Positions 49,001 to 61,000 of a stretch of DNA of 64,000 nt are shown in pieces (position 1 is the first letter of the stretch; each line of letters opens with the position of its first letter). Both the position numbers and the translations under genes were made by a program. The notes beneath the pieces were generated by a model. That model saw nothing but the letters and a program-made list of their open reading frames with translations. It was not told where the DNA came from and searched no databases. This stretch comes from Zoroaster sp. YZ-2022 (taxonomy: Eukaryota > Echinodermata > Asteroidea > Forcipulatida > Zoroasteridae): the NCBI GenBank assembly GCA_029582265.1, contig CM055817.1, positions 27,708,258 to 27,772,257 on the forward strand, in the 5' to 3' direction.

Positions 49001-52000
49001 CACTCCTTCCATACCAGGGAAAGATGGCACAGACTAACCGCACTCCTTCCACACCAGGGAAAGATGGCACAGACTAACCGCACTCCTTCCACACCAGGGA
49101 AAGATGGCACAGACTAACCGCACTCCTTCCATACCAGGGAGAGATGGCACAGACTAACCGCACTCCTTCCATACCAGGGAGAGATGGCACAGACTAACCG
49201 CACTCCTTCCACACCAGGGAAAGATGGCACAGACTAACCGCACTCCTTCCATACCAGGGAAAGATGGCACATACTAACCGCACTCCTTCCACACCAGGGA
49301 AAGATGGCACATACTAACCGCACTCCTTCCATACCAGGGAAAGATGGCACATACTAACCGCACTCCTTCCACACCAGGGAAAGATGGCACAGACTAACCA
49401 CACTCCTTCCACACCAGGGAAAGATGGCACAGACTAACCACTCCTTCCATACCAGGGAAAGATGGCACAGACTAACCGCACTCCTTCCACACCAGGGAAA
49501 GGTGGCACAGACTAACCACACTCCTTCCATACCAGGGAAAGATGGCACATACTAACCACACTCCTTCCACACCAGGGAAAGATGGCACAGACTAACCGCA
49601 CTCCTTCCACACCAGGGAAAGATGGCACATACTAACCGCACTCCTTCCACACCAGGGAAAGATGGCACAGACTAACCGCACTCCTTCCACACCAGGGAAA
49701 GATGGCACAGACTAACCACACTCCTTCCACACCAGGGAAAGATGGCACAGACTAACCACACTCCTTCCACACCAGGGACCAGTTTCATAGAGCTGCTTAG
49801 CTGAGCAATTAAATTTGGCTAAGCAACAGATTACCAGCCAAAATGCACATACATTTGGTATGAAAGTTTGGCTGGTAACTAAAGGAATCTACGCTAAGCA
49901 AATTTTTCTGGTAAGCAATTTTATTTGCTAAGCAGATCTGTGAAGTTGGCCCCCCGAGTATAAACCAGGATTTGTCCAAATTGATTATTCTTTGAAAAAA
50001 CAGCATGTCCAAAAGTTTAACTTACAATACTTTTGCATGTGTATTGCAAATAAAACTGTGTGACCATTTAGTAAACAGGGAGTCTACACAAACACCCATA
50101 TGTATTGCTGCCTAACACTATGTTCTATATTTGTTACGTAACATCTCATTTTCGGCTTCTCTGTCAGTTTCACTGGATCTTTTAACTTTTATCCTTCAGT
50201 TCTTGTTTCCTACCATCTCCTTTCGGCCTCTCTCCCAGTTTCTCTTTATAATGTCACATTCCTTCAGTTTTGTTGCATACCATCTCTGTTTCGTTCAGGT
50301 CATTTTGGCTTCTCTTCCAGTTTAACTTGATACTTTCACTTTTATCATTCATTTCTTGTTTATCACCTCCTTTCAGCTTATCATCTTGTTTCAGTTTATC
50401 TTTCCGTACTTGTCTTGTACCATCTTCTTTTGGCTTCTGTTCTAGTTTGACATTATCTTGTCACGTTCCTTCAGTTGTTCTTTTGTACTAAGGCTGTAAC
50501 ACACGAAACTGTCATTACCCGGTTCCATTTTTCGGCTCCAATTACCCGTAAACGACTTGACTGAACATTAAACCCTCCTACTACTACAAGGGTCAAAATC
50601 AGTCAAAATGTTGATATACTTGCCAAGGTATAATCTGGTGCACTTAAGTGTCGAACACTTGCGTGTTGTAAGTACATTTACAGGTCAAAATGAGTCAACC
50701 GTTTTAGACAGGAAAAACTAGTCAAAAATGCCCCTGTGTGCACATTTGGGTCAACAGTCAAAACAGACAGTTGACTGGTTTTGACCGCTGATCTCTATAC
50801 AAACTGGATATGAGATCGGCGCTGAATGGCCTATAAAAAGTTGAAGTAACCGGCCGCCATGTTGATTTCCCCCAAAAGGTCAAGAGTCAAATGTCATGGT
50901 AGCATACAGACAATAACAACAACTGGTTCGGTCGGGTAGCAGTAAACCTGTCCGGCCGTCACGCATGCGCCTTCTTTCTTGGGGGAACAAAGATGGCGAA
51001 CAACGAGCTTCAGCCAGTCGGTGGTTTTGACCTCTGTAGCTACTTCCCCCTAAAGTGCAGCAATAGTAGGAGGGTTTTAAACCACACAAATGGGGAATGG
51101 GGAATGGGGATGTTTAAGTCGTTTTTAATATTGAGGTGGGAAATTATTACAGTAAGTCCGCCTTAAATGACTATTAAAACAAGGGAATTTTGTGTTCATA
51201 TTGGTTATTTTATACATTAATATGCATTATTTATGTGTTTTTACAAAATTGTTTGTGGGTACCCGGGTATCCGAGGATTTCCAATTTTGGGTATCCAGTT
51301 CCCGAAATAACCAAAAACTCAGTCTTTATTTTGTACAATCTACATTGTGTACTTTCAGCTTTTCTTCCAGATACAATTTAATATCTTTTCACTTTCGTCC
51401 TTTAATTGATTTAATTTTGCCCTACACCAACATGTGTAAAAAAACTGTGAAAAAACTTCACAGGCGACTCGTGCGGGTTTCGAACCCACAACCTCCTGCT
51501 TACTAGTGCAGACGTCTTAACCTCTCATCCTTTAGTTCTTGTTTCCTACCATCTCCTTCTGGCTTCTCTTGTTTCACATTATCTTGTAACGTTCCTTCAG
51601 TTCTTGTTTCGTAGCTCGTCTCCTCTCGGCTTCTCTTCCTTCCAGTTTCACTTGATCTTGTCTTGTATTGCCTCATCATGCCTTGCCCATCCCCCCTTGT
51701 CAAATGGCAAAATCAAGATTTCACCATGTTTTCTTTCTCTCTCAATGAAATAACAGGACTCTAAAGATGGAGACGATGGCGTGTACCTCTTTGAACCTCA
51801 TTCCCAGTCAATAAGTTGTCTACAGTTTGCTCCTAGTAATCCAGCAAAGTTGTACTCTTGCAGCTATGACGGCACAATCCGATGTGGGGACTTTGAGAGA
51901 GGAATCTTTGACGAGGTACACTTTAATGTACAATAAATGGGATAAATATAATGCTGTTACCAGTGCTTACCAATGTTGCCAATGTCTTGTTATGATTGAG

Positions 52001-55000
52001 GGGGAGGGGGGGCGGTTTGAAGCAGCATCCATAAACTACATGACCCCCTCCCAGCTGACCCCCTCCCAGCTGACTCCCCCACCTCCGAACCACCCCCTCC
52101 TCGACCAACCGATAAATCACACAATTTTATTTTAAAGTTTGAATTTTATTAAATATATATGTGACGTGTTCTCCCGAAATCAGACACTTTTGGGCAGGTT
52201 ATCAAAATTGAGTTAGTTATTGATTATGAACGTAGAGATCCTCAGCTTTACAATGATACCTTTTTTTTTAAAACTGGACTCCCCAAAGCGGAGTTACGTA
52301 ATTTTTAGGTTTGTCTTTACGAAAATTACAAACGGACATAATCGACATGCCCTTCTAAATCGGTAAAAACTTGTACTTATCAATGAATTTTTAATCTGAA
52401 ACTCTCACAAGATGTTATAAACATTATAAATATTGATAATTTACAAGAAACTCAAATTCCACAAAAAACACCCCCAGGCATATTTTTGCCCGTTTCTCAG
52501 TTCCGAGCTCTGCCCAAAAGTGTCTGATTTCGGGAGAACACGTCACATATTTTTTACGCTTAAATTTTTGTAAACAAATTAATAAATAAAGAAATAAATT
52601 GCTGATTGTCATTTTAATAATATTAATAATATGAACTTATAATGCGATTTATCAACAAAAATGGGTGCTAAAAGGTAGCCTTAATTATTGCAGCTGCTTG
52701 CTAGGCACATCTAAACCCATCTAAACCATTCCTGAAATCTGTTTTCTTGAATGGTCGGAACACTAACAATTTCTTCTTTTGAACAAGTCGCAGCTGTAGG
52801 AATCTTTGGGGACTCCAGTGGGATTTATTTTAAAATTAATTTTGTTGACATTTCTGCATGATCTTTCAAGAATATACCTTGATTATAATTTTTCCCTTCT
52901 TTTTACGATGCAGTTTGCTTTAGGATAAATTTGTTAACCCACATGCGCTTCTGGAACACAGGAACTATATTACATGTCTGTGTCCTATAGGCCTTGTGGC
53001 GTATTACATGAAAAAGCGCTATATTTGTCTGTGCATCACGCCACCATAACTAATGAAGTATGCAACCATCCAATAACCATATAAACAGCTGCAGACTGTT
53101 TATTTCCTACATGCAGGTCTTTTCTACAAACATTGATGATGACATCTATTGCAGCCATTTTGATTTTCTCGGTCCTGGCGGTGCCAAGCTTCTGGTCAGC
53201 CAGAACTACCTCCGACAAGGCCACGTCCAAGTTGTTGACTCGAGACTGAGATGGTTGGTGTTGTTCTTCATTCTTTCCTTAGCATTCTCCGTTTGTGCAT
53301 ACTGGGCCAGCCTCTGTAGGACAAAAATGATATGCAAATAGTTTATTTTCCCCATGAGCTGCCTCACTTTGGAACTCACTACCTGCCTGTTGCTTCTCCT
53401 CAACCCATATACATGTACACATTGCGCCATTTGCCATCGATCTAATTTTTGTGGCCGTCAGGTGCCGACTTTCGGCCAATAATTCCTAACACTAGTGTAT
53501 GCTTTATGTTTAAGTATTTCAACATGTGTGTTGATTTAATTTTGCCCTACACTGACGTGTGTATAGCACTGCATACTCAGTGCTTTCCGAGTGCTCACCA
53601 ACCTATATTATCGCGGGACCCGCTGCTGTATAGGATTTTAGCTGGCCAATCGTCATCGGGCAAGCTCGGTTCGAATCCCGCCCGAGACGCCTGTGTTCTC
53701 ATAGACACTCGGAAAGCACTGAATATGTAGTAAGAATTTTACCAGCCTATGTGACCCGACTGTAGGAAATGAGTCCGAAGTCGCAAATGCCTGTATTGAG
53801 ATACGGACACGTAAACACGAGTCATGCGTGTGTGTGGTCGAAAAATCATTTTTTAGTTGGGTAGATTTATTAACATGTTTTTCTACTTATTTCTTTCGAA
53901 AACAAAAAAAATTATTTTTCGACCACACACAAGCATATCCGTATCTCAATACAGGCATTTGCGACCTCCGACTCATTACGTACAGTCTGGTCACATATTT
54001 CTATGTTGTAATTGTCGTTAATGTTGTCTTTTTTTTCCCTGGTAACCTCTTACCTGGAGTAGCTGTTTTAAAGCCTGCTTGGGGGAAAATTCAATGCAGA
54101 ATTTTTTTTAGATTAACCCTCTTAGTTCTGGTGCCTTTTACAGACAAGTTGATGCACCATTTGAAACCATTCGCTTTTGTGGTTTTGAATGGTGAAATAA
54201 CTGTGCACAGTATTGATTTCCCCAAATGGTTTTGAATGGTAGGTCAGCTAATACAAAACCTTGTTTGGATCTTTCCAAATGGTAGTACAGCTAATACAAA
54301 ACGTTGTTTGGATACTTCTAAGTGGTGAATCAATGGACCCTCTATGCATTTGAATGGATTTGAATGGTAGTAAAGCTTGCTACCAACACTTTTCAAATGG
54401 TATCACCATGTGTGTGTACAAAACCAATGGCCATTTTGGTAAGTGGAAATTTTGAATGGTTTCAAATGGTCAAACACTAGGAGGGTTAAAAAACAAGCTA
54501 TCCACTGTTTTGACTCCAAGAATAGCTCAGTCAGAAGAGCACTTGAATAGAGAACACAAGACCCAAGTTTGAATTACATTTGCACAGATGTAGTTTCATT
54601 AGAATTTGCCGTTTTGTGGTACACAAATGAATAATAATAATAATAATGTGTGGACTTATATAGCGCACGTATCCACCAACTGAGTGGTGCTCAAGGCGCA
54701 TTATATAATTACCCCTGCTCATAAGGCTCATAAATCATTCCTGAAACCATCTCAGCTCCCTGGGGAGTATACAGCTCAATTGCTGCCATTACAGCGCATA
54801 TAGGGCTAATCAACCAACTCTGCCTTCACAGGTACCCATTTAACCCCTGGGTGGAGAGAAGCAATTATGGTTAAGTGTCTTGCTCGTCACGGCCGGGATT
54901 CGAACCCACATTCTGCTGCTAACACCAGAACTTGAGTCCGGTAAGCTAGACCGCTCGGCCACGACACTCCAATGAACGTGTACATGTACAAAAATGTGGC

Positions 55001-58000
55001 AGATCCTTGTTGAAATTTCACAAAACTGAGCCGTCGCATTATGCTCCATGCTATTTATTCCCCCAAGTCATATGACCTGTTGATGTTTAACTTTGGACTT
55101 CATTTTATATTTTGCCACCTCTATAGCCATCAGTCTAGTCGGGGTTTTCTCTTGCAAAATCGCCTCCTGAAGACTGTCCATGTTCGTCCGACCAATTCAG
55201 ATCACTTTGTCACTGCTTGTTCCGATGGGTAAGTTGTTAAATCTGTGCTTAATTAAAAAGGGACAGTATTGTCACATTCAGAACATGGAATTGGTGTTCT
55301 CGTTTAAGATGAACACAGTCAATTAAAATTACTTTCTCATTCATGCAGCAGCAACTGTAATATGACCTTATCATACATATGACCTTATCATACATATGAC
55401 CTTATCATACATATGACCTTATCATACATATGACCTTATACATATGACCTTATCATACATATGACCTTATCATACATATGACCTTATCATACATATGACC
55501 TTATCATACATATGACCTTATCATACATATGACCTTATCATACATATGACCTTATCATACATATGACCTTATCATACATATGACCTTATCATACATTTAT
55601 CATACATATGACCTTATCATACATATGACCTTATCATGTATCTAAAACTACAGTATATAGCGCATAAATCTGTATGCAGCCGTGTTAGTCAGGTAGAATA
55701 AGATATATATATAAATGGTAGCACTTTTAATGGTAGCACTTTTCTGATGAAGTAGCTGTAGCTACGAAAGCTTATGCCTATTTTTAAGTTTAGTTAGTCT
55801 TAAAAGTGCTACCATTTATATATATATCTTAGTATATAGCGCGTAATACCTTCAAATGAAAATCTCTCTGCATTTATTATTTCCCCTGGTCACTGGGCCA
55901 ATATCATTCCTATAATCTTTCTCAGCTCCCTGGGGAGTATACATGCCCTGTTGATTGGGCGACAATATTGCCCCTTTAACCTTAACACGGCTCATGTCGT
56001 CAAAACTGGGAACCACAGATAACATGTATGTTATTGTAGATGCTTTGGTAAAGGCTAAAAATTTGCTTGATGTTAGTTAATATTAGGCACATGTACCAAT
56101 CAATATAAAAAATCATTTACATTTCAACAGAACTGTTGCATTGTGGGATCTGCGAACCCTCAAGGAGCATGGTAAAAGCAAATGTATTTCCTCCATGTCT
56201 TATGGTCGTTCGGTTTCATCAGCTTATTTTTCCCCGGTTACCGGAAGACAGATTGCCACTACATCGTTCGATGACAGAATAAGGTATTTATTTTCAATCT
56301 GAATTTCTATATAGTGTCAGAAATCTATTACCTACATGTGCTCCGTGGTATGGATTACAGCAGCATGGTACAATTCATTAGGGATACAAAAATGCCACGA
56401 TACGCATCACGATACAAAACCGCATATCGCGATACTGATTTTTGGGGGTTCACACAAAATTTCATCAAAATACAAAACAAAATACTGAATTTTATCCAAA
56501 CCAAAATGTGTTTAAAAATATTAGCACTTCACATCTGACATTTAGCCCACAAAAGTCTTTGAAATTTTCCCTGACAAAAATGCCTGATCACCGTCTTAAA
56601 AAAATGCCGACGATAAAATCTGTTTTGCGTGTGTGGCACATCAGCGTTAGTCAAAACAACTCTCCGTATTCCCCGTAATCTATTTCAACAAACATTATTG
56701 TGCCCTCTACTGACATAATTTAATGAGTGCTACATGATTTTTCATTGTGCTTGTCAAAGATGAAATAAATGCAGGAAATTTGGGGAGTCATGAATGGTGA
56801 CGGGCTTCATGGGTTTCCCAACAGAATAGACTTTATTTTTGACATATCGTCGTGGAAAAACTTCACTGATTTCGGTGGGCTAAATATAAAGTAAGGATTT
56901 CTTTTATAAAGTAAGAATTTTCTTTTCTGTCAACCAGATTTGTTGTGCATAATAGTCATCATTGAGTGTATTTATTATTGATTAAATTCTGTTAGTATTT
57001 TTGACTCGACATTTTACACATGATGGAACTTCGATCTGTTGGTATTTTTATTTTTTTCTGAAATTTAGTTCTTCTTGGCGAGTCCAGTCATCGCAAATTC
57101 ACAGATAGTCACAAAACAACAACACAAAACAACATCAATATCAATATATATACAGTCTCTATATAGAGTTCATCCAGTGTAAGACACATATTTCAGTTTC
57201 ATAGTTGTACACTGCTAGGTCAGATACTGTGCATGGTAATTCAAGTAGAGAACATCGCATCAGGTGGGCCATAGTTTGAGGCTCTCTGCAATCGCACCAT
57301 ATGGCACTCTCTGGTATTTGGCCCCACTTAAACCTCGTGTCTCTGCATCTGCCAGCTCCTGATCTGAGATGAAATTTAGTTTATACAAATAGATTCTTGA
57401 ACATAAAACACAACAACATAACACATTAAAAAAAGTTATTAAAGAGAACAAAAATCTGGACCAAAATTTTGTTCATGATTATAAATTCTTCAAAGCCTAG
57501 TTTATTAGCAGGCCATAGCCTTTTATTCAGGGGAAGGGGAATAAAATAACAACATGAAACTATGTGTGTATGTGTTGTTCTTATTGTGTCTAAATCTCTG
57601 TACAACATTGGGTAATTCACAACATTACTAACACTTGCTTATTTTAGCATATTTAGTATTCACGATACGTATCGTGACCAAGTATCGCGATACGCATCGT
57701 ATCGCGAAAAAGTGGTATCGATACACCCCTACACTTCATGTAGGTAATAGACTTCAGATAGTACTGAAGTGTGATGTCACAATCACATGGTGTTATGTTG
57801 GGTTTCACTTAACTTTGCACCATGCAAAATCAGCCACTTTGACAAACAATGACTAACAATTGTTGAATGTATACTGGTGTGTTACGAAGTAGTGCATGGG
57901 TATGCAGGTATTTAAACAAATTGCACGCAACGTTGGTTTAATTCCCAATATATAGCAAATATGCAGGATCATGAAAGAAAACTCATGATGAATGGCCAGT

Positions 58001-61000
58001 TGCCAGCTAACTTGATGGATGGGGAAATATCGCATACATTAAAAACCAATAACGAGGAACAAAAAGCTATTTCAAAATCATGTTAGGTAACCACTATGTT
58101 GACTATAAAGCTTTGGCGATATCAATTTTTGTTCATTCATGATATATCAGTAAAAATATCGCAATTTTCAAATATCGCGATTATTTTTTTTCATTCAGAG
58201 CTTAAGAGCCGAAAACCACAGGTATGTACCCCTCTACAAGCATCACAATAAATCGCAAATTCGTTTACAGAGCGTGTATGTACTTCTGAAGTAGTTCACT
58301 TTTGTTTCTCACTTCCAAAAGCTGAAAAGACTGTCATAATTTTGTTTCCATGGAATTTCTTACTTGACTCACACTGGTGATTTTTTTTTTATCAGCATGT
58401 ATTTTATTAATCGTGATTTGCCAATATCTCGATAACTTAAGAAGCTTCTCGATATCGTAATCGAATGAAAAAGGTATCGCGATATTCGATATTATCATGT
58501 TATCCCCCAAGCTGAATGGTGACTATGCCTGAAAAAGATTAAAACCACAGGCAGATGCACGCCATCTGCTTGGTGGAATATGCCTGCAATCTTTAATTAT
58601 TGGATGATATGTTTGTGTTTGCATAAGTTTTTACACATGCAATACAGTATTTAAGACTACGCATTCTCATGGTTTCAGAGAATCCAAGATTACTTTATGT
58701 TCATGCCGATGTCTGTCTGTACATGTGGGTTATTTACAATGTATGTCTGTGGAAAATAGGCAACCTTACTGTTGATAAGGAAATTTTGAAACACTAGGTG
58801 GCAGCAGACACACTTTCCACAAAATAACCCATAGTCTGCAGTGTGCTCAAAAGTCTCCCATTACAGGGGTGGTTAGGGTAAATAGCTTAACCCTAACCAC
58901 CCCAAATCCTGCAAAATCCTCCAAGGGGCACTTTTTTGGTAAAAATTGAGCACTGTTGGAATTAGCCCTCCTACAATCAGTGCAATTTATGAAACAACCC
59001 ATTCAGGCCACTCCAAGCCATTAGCTGTTGCCAGTGGCCTCCTATGGTTACCCTTCTGTGCACTGTCACACCACTGAGATTGCAGGGTAAGGTGGTCTCC
59101 CATTAACCCTCCTACAATCAGTGCAATTTTTGAAACAACCCATTCAGGCCACTCCAAGCCATTAGCTGTTGCCAGTGGACTCCTATGGTTACCCTTCTGT
59201 GCACTGTCACACCACTGAGATTGCAGGGTAAGGTGGTCTCCCATTAACCCTCCTACAATCAGTGCAATTTTTGAAACAACCCATTCAGGCCACTGCAAGC
59301 CATTAGCTGTTGCCAGTGGACTCCTATGGTTACCCTTCTGTGCACTGTCACACCACTGAGATTGCAGGGTAGGGTGGTCTCCCATTAACCCTCCTACAAT
59401 CAGTGCAATTTTTGAAACAACCCATTCAGGCCACTCCAAGCCATTAGCTGTTGCCAGTGGACTCCTATGGTTACCCTTCTGTGCACTGTCACACCGCTGA
59501 GATTGCAGGGTAAGGTGGTCTCCCATTAACCCTCCTACAATCAGTGCAATTTTTGAAACAACCCATTCAGGCCACTCCAAGCCATTAGCTGTTGCCAGTG
59601 GACTCCTATGGTTACCCTTCTGTGCACTGTCACACCACTGAGATTGCAGGGTAAGGTGGTCTCCCATTAACCCTCCTACAATCAGTGCAATTTTTGAAAC
59701 AACCCATTCAGGCCACTCCAAGCCATTAGCTGTTGCCAGTGGACTCCTATGGTTACCCTTCTGTGCACTGTCACACCGCTGAGATTGCAGGGTAAGGTGG
59801 TCTCCCATTAACCCTCCCACAATCAGCGCAATTTTTGAAACAACCCATTCAGGCCACTCCAAGCCATTAGCTGTTGCCAGTGGCCTCCTATGGTTACCCT
59901 TCTGTGCACTGTCACACCACTGAGATTGCAAGGTAAAGTGGTCTCCCATTGATGCATTGCAGGCCATACTAATACAAATGTATGTTCAAACATTTACAGT
60001 GGCCTTGGGTGGCACACAGTTGATTTTGTAAGATTACTTGGAAAGGACAGCAGGCTTGTACATGTACATGTACATGTATGAACTGACAGTTGCTCAAGAA
60101 CAGAATTTAGTGGATCGGAGTGGCCTCCATGTGTAGGAGGGTTAGCCGTCATGCAATTACTCAGGTAGAAACAGTGACATTTTCCAAATATGTTTGTCTT
60201 TTATTCTCTTTTTTCCCTCTCACAAGGATTCTTACAGTGGAAGAAAGTGGCAAACTGGAAGTTAAAACTTCAATAGTGTAAGTATCTTAAAGGAATTGTT
60301 CACCATTGGTGAAATGTGTGTAAATGCATCCATACTTGATCATGAGTAATAAGAAGTGTACATGTACATTGAAAAACCAATCCGCCAAACTTTTATGCAC
60401 AGACTAACCATGATGTTGCATCTGATCCTGCTGTGACATCACTGAAGTACTCATGAATATGCATATTTTCTTTTAGCAATACCAAAAAGTGCCAAGGAAC
60501 AACTACAAATTGGCAATTAAAACGTAAAAACGTAATGACGGCATGAATACCAACCTGTGCATGATGTTTTCATGTTCCTATTTCCTAGGTTTGTCCTGCG
60601 ATTCTGTTAACTCAACAAAAACAATTGAATGAGTATATTCACACTTGTGCCTCACATACAGGATTTGAAATTGCGCAACAAAGTTATGAGACAAAGTCGT
60701 CTCTGTAAATGAGCCTCAATATATTTACCTAAACCAAAGCTGAATGTAAATAATTATGTGTAGATATATACATGTAAGTATAATAGGTTTCTTGCTAGTA
60801 AATTATTAATGTGTCATGGTATGCTCATTAACCAGTTCGCGTCGGAGGCCGTGTATACACGCAATTTTTTTTTGCACCACGGATCAGAGAGCGTCTAAAC
60901 ACGCCACAGGAAACTCCGGAATATTTGTATGCATGCTCGGTTGAGCCACACGTGTACGGTGACATGCTCGGAAGTGCCGGCCACCCGCTGTAGGAGCTTC

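Larger units (their letters stand above)
55253..55979. mobile_element. MITE family 2 expanded by an array and other insertions
   Basis: Left end TTAAAAAGGGACAGTATTGT, right end gacaatattgcccctttaa. Between them lie the 17-bp array, the hammerhead-like segment and a SINE scrap (ctccctggggagtatac). Confidence 0.7.

Noticed and set aside
43565..49778. CRISPR-like regular repeats
   Set aside because: The repeats are directly tandem with no unique spacers, the genome is animal, and no cas genes are present.
58987..59967. 326-codon minus-strand open frame
   Set aside because: Covers the 140-bp array plus MITE ends. It starts and stops in MITE sequence, and the unit is a known element end.
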